A DNA stretch of 64,000 bases from Septoria linicola (Eukaryota > Ascomycota > Dothideomycetes > Mycosphaerellales > Mycosphaerellaceae). Shown here piece by piece: positions 34,836-46,328 of this stretch. Made by a program: the position numbers and the translations under genes. Under the pieces are notes generated by a model, which was not told the origin of the DNA, did no database searches, and saw nothing but the letters and a program-made list of their open reading frames with translations. The number at the start of each line of letters is the position of its first letter. Within the stretch, counting starts at the first letter, position 1. The DNA is taken from contig CP099421.1 in assembly GCA_024114885.1 (NCBI GenBank), forward strand, positions 1,922,001 through 1,986,000, read 5' to 3'.

Positions 34836-35421
34836 ATGGTTCTCCGACTTCGACTCGCGCGCGTATCGACGCCCACAGGCGCAAAGCGACATGCGCCATT
34901 CTACAACATTGTGCTCGCCCAGGACAAAACCGCGCGCGATTCCAAACCCATGGAAGTGCTGGGCACCTATGATCCCATTCCCAAACTGCCCGTGGGCGCC
35001 GAACCAGGCCAAAAGAAGCAGAAAGACATCAAGATCGATGTCAGCAGGGCAAAGTACTGGCTGGGCGTGGGTGCGCAGCCCAGTGATACCGTATGGAGAT
35101 TATTGGCCATGGTGAGTCAACAGCATGGAAGATTGCATGTCACGAGTCTAATACATCTGACAGATTGGCCTTCTCGAACCACGATACCTTCCTTCAGGAC
35201 CGCAAACGCTAAAAGCCGCACGATTCCCGACACATGTACCCAAAGGCGATCGAGCAGAGCAGCGCCAGGATAATTTGGAGCGCACGAGGAAACGAATCGC
35301 TCCTTTCAGATCGGCGACAGGGCCTGTCTCACAGGCGATAAAAGACGCGAGAGCGGCAGAAATACCAGTAGAAGATGCGCCAGCGAGCAATACAAGTCCT
35401 ATGAACCCCAATGCTGTTTAA
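34836..35421 (+). CDS. mrps16: mitochondrial small-subunit ribosomal protein bS16m
   Basis: Component of the mitochondrial 30S-like ribosomal subunit. Exons are 34836-35111 and 35164-35421; the 52-nt intron starts GTGAGT and ends GACAG. The product is 177 aa. The S16 signature opens the protein (MVLRLRLARVSTPTGAKRHA, FYNIVLAQ) and continues as PMEVLGTYDPIPK, RAKYWLGVGAQPSDTVWRLL. Exon 2 gives the fungal mitochondrial extension (LLEPRYLPSGPQTLKA), rich in Ala, Arg and Lys. The start at 34836 is fixed by the conserved first residues. Confidence 0.9.
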
Positions 35422-35848
35422 CGAAGGCCACTTTGCGGGCATAGAATATTTTATCATGAGCTCGGGGCTCACTTTTGCGCTTCACACGACTGAAGCTGGA
35501 GGCAAGCCGAGGGAATTGCAGGTGGGCGAGGAAGGGAGCCGCGTGCTTTTCCACAGCGCCTTCACCACACCACGAAGGAAGCAGCGGTGCCGCCGAGAGG
35601 GACGAGGGATTCGTCCTACAGCGTCCAGCGAAGCCTGCAACCGCCCTTAGTCGTGCACGACTATGAGACATGCAGTGTCACAAGGCACACGCAGTTAGGA
35701 CAGCAACTTGGACATGCTTCACGTGCGACAGCCAGTCTGCGAAGCAGTCTACAGTCACAAGTCGATACAACAGCTCTAACGTTGCGATGGCTCAGCAGAC
35801 ATCATCGAACAAGTCCTTCAACCATAAACCCCTGCCACTCCATTGTCA
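35422..35848. other. intergenic between convergent genes
   Basis: The 3' flanks of bS16m and of the O-methyltransferase. Small frames on both strands lack domain character. No repeat or RNA gene seen. Confidence 0.4.
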
Positions 35849-37267
35849 TCAACCCTTCACAACCTCAATCAACGAGAAAACACCTTGTCCCAACTTCCTC
35901 ACACTCGCAATCTTCAGTCCTTCCACGCTCCCGATCAGATCCTCCCACTGCCCCAAGCTCCTCTCGATCCCATTCATACTCATCATGATGATATCAATTC
36001 TTCGGTACAACTCCTCCATCACAGCATTATCCACCCCTGGGTCCGGAACCACCATATCCGCAATCACAATCCTCGATTTCTCACCCATTGATACTGCAAT
36101 GTTCCTCAATATCTCCGCTGAAGAGTGGTCCGGCCAGTCATGTAAGATCCAGCGCATGAAGTATACATCTGCACCTTTGATGGGATTGGGCTGGAAGAAA
36201 TCATGTGCCTGCCACGAGACGCGCGAAGCAATAGCCTTGGGACATTCAGCTTGGCCCTTTGCAACAGCTGAAGGCCGATCGTGCACGACGCAATGAATCT
36301 GCGGAAAAGCAGAAGCGATGGCTTTGGCGATTGGTCCTTCGCCGCCTCCGACCTGGACAACAGGTCACATCGTTAGCTTGAGAAGAAAAAGTAAACGCCC
36401 GAATAAAACTCACATCAACCACAACCCCACCACCAATCCCTGCCCACTCATACCCATTCACAAATTGCCTCAAATCCGCCCACGACGCCTTCTTCGTTTC
36501 CTCCATCGTCGCGCTGAGTATCGCCAAATTCTTCGGATTCTCAGCCAAAAACTCCATAATCGGCTTTCCATAGCCCAGCGTTCCAGGGGCATTCTCTCCC
36601 GTCTCGACTTCATGGCCATACTTTTCAATCGACTCGACATACTTGGGAAGGGCATCCATGTAGTTCTCGACAATGTTAGCCATCATACATGGCACGACGG
36701 GAATGGCGCTGTCTTTCCTCAGGGCACGCGAGAGAGCCGTGTGAGCAATGTAGCCGAGCTGGGGTTCTCGGAAGATGTGGTCGACCATGGCATAGCGCAG
36801 GATCCGGGTTGTCTTTTGCACGGGCAAGTCGAGCTTAGACGCGAGATCGGTATATGAGATGGAGCCTTGTAGGGGGACATTGTCGGCGATATGGAAGTGG
36901 GTGATGAAGTGCTGGTATACCAAGTGGCATCCCTGTCACATGGGTCAGTGTTTCATGTTCTGTGTCTTGGTATATCCTCTAGCCGACGCACGTCTCCTGT
37001 CAAATACATGCCACAATCGATCGGCCAGTATGCGAGTAAGTGAAGATCACGAGCAGCTGCAATCAGTCGGTGTCTTGCGGCTTGTACGTTCGGAGGTGCA
37101 TCGAGTGGGAAGCTCGTTGGCGAGCTGGAGTCAAACGATGGCTGAGGGTGTCCATTCTCCTCCAGGAATTTGGTCACAATTGCAGTAGACGAGGAGATTT
37201 CTGCTGAGAGCGCATTCAAGGGTTGATCGATAACCGAGTCGCTACGCCGTGCCACCTTGTCTGCCAT
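35849..37267 (-). CDS. SAM-dependent O-methyltransferase (plant-type, Methyltransf_2)
   Basis: Class II O-methyltransferase of the type found in fungal secondary metabolism. Three exons: 37267-36992, 36932-36414 and 36352-35849, introns of 59 and 61 nt, 432 aa. The N-terminal dimerisation/winged-helix part spans about residues 60-190 (FITHFHIADNVPLQG, KTTRILRYAMVDHIF). The SAM-binding glycine loop VVVDVGGGEGP is formed across intron 2 (about 262-272). The catalytic His is H336 in WILHDWPD. It stands alone among housekeeping genes. No polyketide synthase, NRPS, P450 or regulator neighbours it here, so the natural substrate is unknown. Confidence 0.87.
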
Positions 37268-38121
37268 AGTTGATCGTGAAGTACGTGAATCGAGAGCGAA
37301 TCCTCTTTGCCTTCCTCAAGACATGTGGCGACTTTGATATATTTCAATAAATTGCTTTGGTACGCATCATTGTTTCTCATGCCAGCAATGGCTGCAAGCG
37401 GCATCTAGGTTCCTTGAGCCCTATATTCTAAACCTCTGACATGGTTCCAGGTACTTTGTGCCCAAAATTCGGTAGTCACCAGGAGCTTCTTGTCCGGATA
37501 TCGGGCAGAAAATATGTCCGCCTGTAACTGTCGAGGTTGGTACAGACCGGAGATGTGATAATGAGCATTTGCGGGCGTCTCAGTCTGTCCGACTGCGGTC
37601 ATCTCAGCGCATAGCTCCGGTGTCGTATGCCAGGTTTCCTTGGCTCATCCAGAACTTTGACCATCGAGCATCATGCCGAAACATGATTGAACGTAACTAT
37701 GCTACTGATGCACAGGCTACAGTTCCAACGCTCAAGGTAGGTCCAGGATTGATCGAGGCGCGCCTGTTCCGCTTTGGCAAGTGGATTGGGCGGCGACTGG
37801 AATGATCGAGTATAAATTACTTTCTGCAACGGAGAAACTAGCTAAGTGGGTACACGTCTGGGTATTGCTGCCTTTCACGTCCGCTGTTCGCACTTTTGCC
37901 TCTCCCAAACACGCTCTCAAATCAAGATACAAATGAAACAGACTCCTCAGTAGTATCCGTCTTCCGTGGTCTGCATCCCGGTCGACTCGAAGCTATCGCT
38001 GTAGGGTATCTTTTCGTATCCCATTCGACTCTCTTTAGGGGATTATTCATCACGCCAGACTCCAACACACGAAGCTGTGTCGTAGCAGCTATGCGGAGGC
38101 TTGCACCATGTGTCCAGGCTT
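37268..38121. other. intergenic region
   Basis: About 850 bp holding the O-methyltransferase promoter and the 3' flank of the septin gene. No gene, repeat or RNA recognised. Confidence 0.45.
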
Positions 38122-39349
38122 CTAGTGCTGTGCACCGGCATCCGTCTCATCATCTTCGTGGACGCTGGGCTGGATTGGGGTGTGCTCTCGTCCCATCCGG
38201 CTCTCGAGCTCCTTCAATTGCGATTCGCGAGCCAAGAGTTCCTGCCTCTTCTCGTTGATCTCACGCTGCACCTTGATCTCAATCTCGCGCAGCTTCTCCT
38301 CTTCGCGACGCAGTTGCTCCTCCTTGAGACGGACAGACTGTGATGCAAGAGATTGTGGGTCCAGGCTGTCGCTTTCGGTCGTGATGCCAGAGGCCTCGTT
38401 GGCGCTAGCGACGCTCTTCGACAGCTTCTCGGTACGGTAGTTCTCGTAGAGGAAGTCGTGCGTGATCTCTTTGAGATCTGCCAAGTGGGAGTGCAAAAGG
38501 GCGGAGCGGATCGCAAGGAAGTCGCTATGCTTAGGATTCTCAACCTCGACCACACCCCATGGGTACTGACGGGCACGAATGCGCCTGCCCTCGAGCTCAA
38601 TGACATCCTCGGACCCGACGATGGCGAAAGGCATCAGTCCTCTCAGCTCGGCGTTCTCCTCGACTGTGTCCTCGTCATCCTCCTCGATGTCGTAAGGGAA
38701 GTTGTACACTGGAATGCGGTAGTGCTCGATGTCCTCCATGATCAGCTTTTTGCTCTCGGCAACCTCGTATTGTGTGAGCGAATCAGCCTTTCCGATGACT
38801 GGAATGACGTTGACGCGAGGGCTCAGACGGCGCATGAGTTCGATATCGAGCTCGCGGAGACCGTGGCCTAGATGCTATTAGTTCGTGTTGCTTGGATGGA
38901 ATGGAAAAGTCCTTACCAGTCGGCTGAATGAAGTAGAGGAGCACATGGACTCTGTTGTCGCGGAATCGAGGGTTACGCTTGATTCTGCTCTCCTCGGCCA
39001 GAATGTCATCGTATTGCCTCTCCAAGAAGGACACTATCTCGTGGAAGGAGGCTTCGTTGTCGATGCTATCGCCAAAGCCTGGTGTGTCGACGATTGTCAG
39101 CGACACACGAGTGCCTTCCTCATCAAGCTCCAACTCCACAGTGACGGGCTTGATCTTGACGCCCTCCTCAATGTGCGCGGTGGTCGGGTCATCAGCGTCC
39201 ATTGGCTGCAAAACCTGTTTGCCGCAGAGAGTGTTGACAAAGGTGGTTCTGCCGGTTCCTGAAGCGCCACAGACCATCAAGCAGAACTGGATTCCCTTCT
39301 TGACATTCTTCTTGCGGCGCAGCTTAATGTGGGAGGTGGAGGTAGACAT
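38122..39349 (-). CDS. cdc11: septin, Cdc11 type
   Basis: GTP-binding filament-forming septin acting at septa and hyphal tips. Exons are 39349-38917 and 38867-38122; the 48-nt intron starts GTAAGG. The product is 392 aa. The G1/P-loop is GASGTGRTT (28-36), and its GxGR form, with INTLCG-like FVNTLCG, matches Cdc11 rather than Cdc3, Cdc10 or Cdc12. G3 is DTPG (88-91), G4 is GKAD (170-173), and the septin unique element follows (HSDFLAIRSALLHSHLADL). The last ~60 residues are a coiled coil (EEQLRREEEKLREIEIK). The gene is divergent from the PROPPIN gene. Confidence 0.92.
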
Positions 39350-40218
39350 GTTGGCGGTGCTGGCGGGCGAGTTCGAGCGCCAGGAGGCTATCCTGAGGCG
39401 AGTTCTCGGGGGGTGAGGAGGGGCGGTGATATATGCAGTCTGTTTCCAGCAATGTCAGCGGACAATGCTGAGAAGGATGAATGCACAGTATGCGCTGCGC
39501 GAATGTGGTGGTGTTGGTGATGGTGGTGTTTCAAGTGAACGTGGCTACAAGCTGGTCTTGCCATGTCCACCGCTTTCCCAGGAATTGCGCGGCCATTGGA
39601 TTTTTGAGGACTACTCACCAGCGCTCACACAGTCTGTTGTGTGTATACAATCGTCGTCCTGCTAGAAGCGCGTCGGCAATATCTTCTGCGTGCAGTTGGA
39701 AGAGTTGGCAGAGAGTCAGGGACGTCGCTATGAACAGAGCAATTAACGGGCAGCTGCTGTGGACCGCGAATGCTGGGAAGTGGAAGGGAAGTCGCAAAGG
39801 GGTTCGACAGGGATCGCACTTGGCGCATTCGGTTGCTGCCGATTGGGAAGGCGCCAACCGGCTCTTGTGATATTGCGGAGCGCTAACTTAGTTCCAAACG
39901 CACTTCACTACTCTAGCCATCGCATCATCGCATGTGATGTGACAACGGGCACCTCGCGACTCTATCAGCTGGCAACCTCCCGACCCCCTCAAGTCTTCTG
40001 GTCTTCTGCACCTGTATCAAGTGCGTGTAATATTACGAGTGGCGAGCATAGCGCTACTCAGTTCGCTCTATACAGATTGTCGTACCTGGCATACAAAGCT
40101 ACGCCACTGAAGGTTTACAGCATGGCAGCGGGACCATGAGCATAGTATCGAGACTGACGGCGCTCTTGATCTAAGAAATTTACTGTGCGTCCCTCCTTGG
40201 CTCGCCTGTCGGAGCACC
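39350..40218. promoter_or_regulatory. divergent promoter region of septin and PROPPIN genes
   Basis: About 870 bp between the starts of Cdc11 (leftward) and the Hsv2-like gene (rightward). It must contain both promoters and leaders. No coding frame is convincing. No particular operator motif was identified. Confidence 0.4.
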
Positions 40219-41784
40219 ATGAATACTCGTCAGGCCATACAGCCGTCGAACACACCCAACGTCTTATCCGTCGCATATTCAGCTTCGCGAAAGCGCTTCG
40301 TGACGGGGCTCAGCGATGGATTCCGCTCATTTAGGACTGACAATTGCCTTGTCACGCATACGGCTAGTTTGAAGCAGGAATATGTTGTGGCGATAGTCGA
40401 GGCCTTGGACGACCGATACTACGCTTTTGTTCTCAGAGATAAGACCAAGTATGCCGGGCCGAATGTCGTCGTGTTTTGGGATGCCGTCTCAGACGCAGAA
40501 TTGAGCAGATTCGACTTGCATGAACCCGTCATAGGCATACGACTCACTTCTAAATGGATGGCTGTTATCCTCGAGGAGAGGACTGTGCTATTCCAGTACC
40601 AGCAAATACAGCGAGGTGAACATTCAGCCTCATTTGGGGACGGTAGCCACTCTGATCAGACCGAGAAGGAGCTTGAGAACGAGACGGTTAGAGCACCAAA
40701 CTTTGCTCACTCTATCTACCGTACATCAACTAATATTCACGCGATTGCTTCGCTCACCAACGAGCTACTGGTGCTGCCTGCACAAAGCGTTGGCCAGGTC
40801 CAATTGGTCAGCCTAGACGTGAAGATCGCACGAACGAAGCGTGTACTGAAAGCGCACAACTCCTCGCTAAGATGCGTTGCACTTGCGTCAGATGCATCGT
40901 TGCTGGCTACTACGAGTCAACAGGGCACGCTGGTCCGAGTCTTTAGCACGAAGACAACGGATCAGCTTGCGGAATTCCGGCGAGGCATGGACCATTCGAT
41001 TATCTACGCACTGGCTTTCAGCCCTGGCAATCGATTTGTAGCATCAACAAGCGACAAAGGCACGTTGCATGTCTTCGATCTGCGCCCCAAGGATGCTGTC
41101 TCGACAACTGCTTCAACAAGAGAGCGAGAAAATGAGCAGAAAAAGCATCGCAAGGCGCCTTCTTACGCTCAACATCGCCTTTCAGCGGGGACAAACTTTG
41201 ATCGCGATTCATTATCTGGCACGTCTGCTGGGCCCTCATCGCCTGCACCTTCGACGGCCATTGGCGGTGGACCGGGCACCGGGTATCATGGCAGCGTGCA
41301 AGAATACTATGGCTTGCGCGCTCCGCCTGTCTCAGCCTCGCCTCCAGCACGAGAGGCTGCTGTGTCAGCAGTGGCTGCTCTGAAATCAATGCCTTACATG
41401 CCACGAGCTGTTCGTGATGTGCGCAGTGTTGCATCTGCCGCATTCTATACCGGTGACGACACAACGCATTGGCAAGGTGGTCCTGCTTACAGCTGGACAA
41501 CTACTCCGAATGGCACGCGGAAACGCGTCAAGAATCCGGTTCTGCCACTGCCAGGCGACCCTAGCGGTAGACCACCAAAAGGCATAATAGCTTTCCCTCC
41601 AGCGATGGCAGAAGCCAGTGATGATACTGGAGTCAGCATAGTCGTGGTCGGTGGAGGTAGCGACGCACGCTGGCAGATGTTCGATCTGTTGCCTTCAGCC
41701 CCAAATGAAGGCGGCACTTCTGATGGCTGGATTTTGATCAATCGAGGCTTCAGAAAATACCTCACACGACAATTCGCTGATTGA
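40219..41784 (+). CDS. hsv2: PROPPIN (Atg18/Hsv2/WIPI family), phosphoinositide-binding
   Basis: Seven-bladed beta-propeller protein that binds PI3P/PI(3,5)P2 and works in autophagy and vacuole or endosome dynamics. Single exon, 521 aa. Propeller repeats start at VLSVAYSASRKRFVTGLSDGF. The lipid-binding motif FRRG is at residues 253-256, followed by ALAFSPGNRFVASTSDKGTL. A long disordered insertion, about residues 295-450, separates the sixth and seventh blades. The last blade is recognisable as SIVVVGGGSDARWQMFDL. A short propeller with FRRG plus the C-terminal tail fits the Hsv2/WIPI3-4 branch better than Atg18, though Atg21/Atg18 are alternatives. Confidence 0.85.
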   Translation: MNTRQAIQPSNTPNVLSVAYSASRKRFVTGLSDGFRSFRTDNCLVTHTASLKQEYVVAIVEALDDRYYAFVLRDKTKYAGPNVVVFWDAVSDAELSRFDLHEPVIGIRLTSKWMAVILEERTVLFQYQQIQRGEHSASFGDGSHSDQTEKELENETVRAPNFAHSIYRTSTNIHAIASLTNELLVLPAQSVGQVQLVSLDVKIARTKRVLKAHNSSLRCVALASDASLLATTSQQGTLVRVFSTKTTDQLAEFRRGMDHSIIYALAFSPGNRFVASTSDKGTLHVFDLRPKDAVSTTASTRERENEQKKHRKAPSYAQHRLSAGTNFDRDSLSGTSAGPSSPAPSTAIGGGPGTGYHGSVQEYYGLRAPPVSASPPAREAAVSAVAALKSMPYMPRAVRDVRSVASAAFYTGDDTTHWQGGPAYSWTTTPNGTRKRVKNPVLPLPGDPSGRPPKGIIAFPPAMAEASDDTGVSIVVVGGGSDARWQMFDLLPSAPNEGGTSDGWILINRGFRKYLTRQFAD

Positions 41785-42131
41785 CAACGAGATGAGAACA
41801 GCATTGATGAACGTACGGAGTCATGCTTTGGCATTGTGGGAATTGTAGACGTTACGAAAGCATTTGCGCTGCCGGTGTTATGCCGAAACATACCATCAAC
41901 ATGAAACACGCGAGAGATTACTGCTTTGAGTGAAGACCACAAAGCACCCTACCCACGACGTCTAGACTTCCGATGACTTCAAGTAGTCTTCAGCCCTGCT
42001 GAGATCACGACCCGGATCGTATAAGTAAGTCAAGCTCTGCCAACAATTCTTCGCTGCTTTCCTAACACCGATCCGCTCTTTTTCATCTCCACCACTTCTG
42101 TCTATTAGTACCTCTGGTTTAGGTCTTCAAA
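41785..42131. other. short intergenic region
   Basis: The 3' flank of the PROPPIN gene and the promoter of the small secreted protein gene. Pyrimidine-rich sequence precedes the next ATG. Nothing else recognised. Confidence 0.4.
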
Positions 42132-42637
42132 ATGCGTTTCACTCTCTTCACCACATTGGCTGCCACGCTGGCGTGCGGCGTTACCGCAACCCTCGACCCA
42201 GCTACGTCGAACTCCAAGGGTCGCTGCCCAACCACATTCAACTGCTCTGCCACAAAGGTCTCCAAGGCCATTCAAGCAGCTGAGTGCTCCCACAATACTC
42301 GCACGCACGACAAGCAGACTTTTGCCGTCTTCGTCACTGACCATCAGTACGATGGTAACAATGGGTAAGCCATACAAGCCTGTGATGAGCAATAATCTTC
42401 CATGCTGACTGTCACAACAGCTACCCATATGGCACTTGCTCTGCATACACTTGCGAGCCACCCGCTACTCCAGGTCAGATGGAAGACGATGAGGATTGCT
42501 GGACTTTCTTCTGGGAGGAAGGATATGGCAAGGAAGATGGCGAGGGAGCTGGTTGCATCAAGGACCCGAACACTGGCGAGTGCGGTTGCGAGAACAGTGA
42601 TGGAGAGTTCATCGCTGGCAAAGACGACTGTGTGTAA
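42132..42637 (+). CDS. small secreted cysteine-rich protein (10 Cys)
   Basis: Exons are 42132-42364 and 42421-42637; the 56-nt intron starts GTAAGC, has branch GCTGAC and ends ACAG. The product is 149 aa. A signal peptide (MRFTLFTTLAATLACGVTA) is followed by a mature part of about 130 residues with ten cysteines, e.g. KGRCPTTFNC, GTCSAYTC, EDDEDCW and GECGC. The middle is acidic (GYGKEDGEGAG). Size, secretion signal and even Cys number match candidate apoplastic effectors or other secreted structural proteins. No family is recognised. A later donor that reads on past 42637 was considered and is less likely. Confidence 0.75.
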
Positions 42638-43754
42638 GCTAAATCGCTAGTTCGTGGTTACGACCTTGCATCCATACGCTTGAAACGGTCTGCAGGACTC
42701 AACACGTCCATCACAGAGCTTTTGCTATATGTCTCTCAGCTGCGTGGCCACTTCGCGGAGCGTTTTCAGGAGACCACGGGGACAGAGGACGATGATAAGG
42801 CGACTGCTGTTGCTACTGCGCTAACCCTGGTACGACAATCGCTTCTTGCGGGCACCCGCTGCCCCGGACGCGTTCTTTGCTCACTACTGCGCACACACGA
42901 TAACGATTGAGCTTGTAAGAGTGCAGAAGTGAAGATGGCGCCAGGAAGTACTGTTCGGCAGTCGCTGAATTTGTGCGCTTCTTAGCCGCCATTGACAAGC
43001 TTGCAGAGACTCTGACAGCCGCAGTTGGTGAGCATGATACGCTGGAGACTGAGCCGTAAGCAGGAGTACATAATATATCATAGGCCTATGCCGATAGTCT
43101 AAAAGAATGTGATCATGCACAGAACAAGATTGGCGATCCGTGCCTGTCGATCAAACACGAAATGTCCCGCATCAGCTGACTGAGTCTGGTAGGCGTCGTC
43201 ATCCTGCATTGGTGCGGCCAAGTGCGCTCTGTGTCTTCGCGGCGCGCAGGACAGGGTCTGGTAGTCGCAGCATTCATCAGCACTGCCTCCTTGTATACGC
43301 CGGCGGCGAGAAGTCCTTCAAGTCGCGCTGAGAACACATCATTTCCCAGCTCAGTGCCAGACTGATCGAACGAACCGCGAATAGACGAACTGAAAACCTC
43401 TGCCGAGCGCCCGACAAGACGACCAAGCACCGCCGAGACGCATGCTTGAGAGGCTTGGAACCTGGTTTTGGGAGAGCGAGAACAAAAGTGCTGAGCTCTC
43501 TTCTACACTGCCTGGCAGCCTTCGTACAGGACAATTATAGATCTGCGTGACGCCAACTTGCCACGCCACTGGAGGAAAGTGCATCCATAGTCGCTGGCGA
43601 CTGGAAACAGCAACTGGCATCGCTGCCATATCAAGAGCTTTGGACACAGACACAGCAGGTTGGACACAAATCTTTCCTGGACTGCCGCACCTATTTGAGA
43701 TACTGTTGCGCAGACGGATGGTACGAACTACTGTACAGTGATACCACCCGCAAC
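42638..43754. other. intergenic region with unresolved coding-like patches
   Basis: No complete gene could be built. Two plus-strand patches read like helical protein: about 42697-42850 (ITELLLYVSQLRGHF, ALTLVRQSLLAG) and about 42920-43060 (AVAEFVRFLAAIDKLAETL, ending in TAA). They are in different frames, with no clear splice joining them. A minus-strand patch at 43113-43475 (SAVLGRLVGRSAEVF, ARLEGLLAAGVYKEAV) also looks protein-like. They may be relics or chance. Confidence 0.35.
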
Positions 43755-45418
43755 ATGGCAATATGCAATTCCACCCTTGAGGACGCTTATATCAATGAGA
43801 CTCCACTGTGGAAAGGCGTTACATTCCACCACTTTGGACTCCTTCTCGCCGCTATCTTTGGCCTAATATCTGTTGTCATATCACTTTTCCTAATATGGCG
43901 GCACGCGACGCATTATCTCGTTCCCGGCGAACAGAAGCACATCATCCGCATCCTGTTCATGGTGCCGGTCTATTCAGTTGTTAGCTTCCTGAGTTACCTC
44001 TACTACCGACACGCCGTGTACTTTGATGTACTGCGCGATTGTTACGAGGCCTTTGCGATCAGCTCATTCTTCGCCCTGCTTTGCCACTATGTTGCGCCCA
44101 CGCTACATGACCAGAAAGAATATTTCCGTGGAGTTGTACCTGTGAACTGGTTCTGGGGTGTCTTTGGGCTACAGAAATGTACTGGAGGCAAGGACAAGGG
44201 TATCTTGAGACGACCGCGAAGTGGCCTGACGTGGTTCAACGTGATCTGGGTTGGTGAGTTGCCGGAACAGAAGAATGTTATGATTGGCACAGCCGCTGAC
44301 AGTATACTTCAGGCATATTCCAATATTGCTTCATCCGAGTCTTCTTCACCATCGTCTCTGTGATTACCGAAGCGTTCGACAAATATTGCGAGGCTTCACT
44401 TTCACCGGCATTCGCGCATATCTGGGTCCTGGCATTCGAATGTCTTTCGGTAACCATTGCGATGTTCATGGTTGTCCAATTTTACATTCAGCTGAAGGCT
44501 GACCTCGCTGAGCACCGGCCATTTCTGAAGGTCCTCAGCATCAAGCTGGTGATATTCTTCTCTTTCTGGCAGACAATTGTCATATCTCTGCTGTCCTCCG
44601 ATACTGTTGGAGTGCTAAAGCCAACAGACAGATTGGCTTTCTCTGACATCCAGATTGGGATACCAAGTGTTTTGCTGTGCATAGAGATGGCCGCATTCTC
44701 CGTCATGCACATGTTTGCATACCCATGGAAACCTTACAGTCTGAAGCACAATGCAAAGCTTGCAACGACACCGACTCATAACGGAGAGATCTCTAGATAC
44801 AGTGGTGGCTTCATGGGTTGGAAGGCGATACTCGACGCTTTCAATCCTTGGGATATCATCACAGCAAGCGCAAGAGGTTTCCGATGGCTCTTTGTGGGAG
44901 TCAGGAAGAGGCACAACGATCCAAGCTACATGCCAGCCAACAAACTTGCTGATCAGACTACTGGCTATGGCGGACCATCCTTTGCTGCCACTGGTGACGC
45001 TGCCACTGAACTGCAAGGACCTAGGCGAAGTAGAGCTAATACTTATGGACATGGAGAGGATGATAGCAGCGTCCTTCTGGGAGATGCACAGCTACCCGCA
45101 AAAGTGCATGCCGAAGGCCATGATGATTTGAGGAGGCACCAGCCACCTCTTGCACAACAACCGAGCCGGGCATTGGAACCATACGAACTAGATATGAAGC
45201 CTTCTGAATGGTCAGATGTGGATACAGGCTACCATCCAGGTATGGGTCCTCCACCTGGAACCACTATTCCAGTTGGTCAGGCGGGTGGAGTGCATCCCAA
45301 ACATCGAGGGCAAAGTCCTCAGCCTCCACAACAAGGAACAGGGTGGAATGTATGGGGCGGCGTACAAGGCGAACAGCAGCCGCCTGCATATGGAAGTAAT
45401 GACAAGCCCTATCGATGA
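43755..45418 (+). CDS. DUF300 / TMEM184 / OST-alpha family membrane protein
   Basis: Seven-helix membrane protein related to organic solute transporter alpha and TMEM184. Exons are 43755-44253 and 44313-45418; the 59-nt intron starts GTGAGT and ends TTCAG. The product is 534 aa. Family motifs: YLVPGEQKHIIRILFMVPVY, SYLYYRHAVYFDVLRDCYEA, FALLCHYVAPTL, and after the intron the final helices (FVVQFY-like MFMVVQFYIQL, KLVIFFSFWQTIVISLL). The C-terminal 160 residues are disordered, Pro/Gln-rich and soluble. In yeast and plants relatives act at the vacuole; transport activity here is inference. Confidence 0.87.
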
Positions 45419-45546
45419 GCAGCTTAGGCAAATGTAATGCGGCCACACTTGTTCTTTGAAATTCTGAGATATCCACGATGCGAACATGATTGATTAAACG
45501 AATTATTACACTTTTATCTCGTGACATCGTGTACAGCTTGTAACTT

Positions 45547-46328
45547 CTACGTGAATTGGCAGCCGGTCTGATCAGTGACAGCCACGTTGCTCAAGTCCGA
45601 GCCTTGCTTCCTTGCGCGCTCTAGCCATGCCTGTGAAAAGTCAGCATAATCCGCCTGTGTAAGCTGCAGACCATTCAACTCACCTCAATGCTTGCATTAG
45701 ATGGATTCTGGTTTCGACTGAGAACGAACAACGTAGTGAAGTTGTTAGCCTGCACAAGTGCAAATGCATTATCGTCGTCGGCAGCGACTTTGCCATGGCA
45801 GTCCTCATCGGCGCTGATGCCAATGTCCTGTACGATGTAGTTTGGTCCTGGGCAGTCTGGCGGTGGTTGGCCAGGGAATTGGACGCGGAGGACACCGACA
45901 TGGCCGTATCCCGCGTAGGGTGAGACTGGAGTAGCAGTGCCTTCGATGGGGATTTGTCTGCCGTCGAGCTCGCAGCCGTTCTGGACATTGACTGTACCGT
46001 TGTCCTGTTTAGTCTGTCAGTGATTGTGCTTCACGTCCAGATGGTGGTTTGTACTCACGCTCAACGCGTAGTCGGCGAAGATGCATTTGCAGCCAGCTGT
46101 GAATGGAGCCAGTGTACCGGCGACCTGGTACCATCGTCCGAGATAGTCGTCCAGGACGAAGTCATCCGTGGGCTTTGGGTAGAAGCAGGAGCCATCGTAA
46201 GTCGCGCCGATCACCGCTGGCGCTGGAGTGGATGAGTTTGTGCTTTGTCGCTTGTTCAATGTTCTGTAGGGCCCAGATGCAGATGCTGCGACTGCCAAAG
46301 AGGTGACGAGGATGCTGGAGGTGAGCAT
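45547..46328 (-). CDS. secreted lipocalin-fold protein
   Basis: Three exons: 46328-46059, 46004-45684 and 45630-45547, introns of 54 and 53 nt, all phase 0; 224 aa. A signal peptide (MLTSSILVTSLAVAASASG) is followed by LNKRQ, a likely Kex2-type Lys-Arg cleavage site. The lipocalin GxW motif is in DYLGRWYQVAGT, and the strand order continues through CIFADYAL, VNVQNGC, GHVGVLRVQFPG, YIVQDIG and FTTLFVLSR. The last exon has the C-terminal helix (AWLERARKQG) and a Cys near the end (GCQFT) that could pair with an earlier one. Lipocalins bind small hydrophobic ligands. The ligand here is unknown. Confidence 0.82.

Noticed and set aside
35849..37267. Secondary-metabolite cluster around the O-methyltransferase
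   Set aside because: Neighbours are a mitoribosomal protein and a septin; there is no synthase, P450, transporter or regulator.
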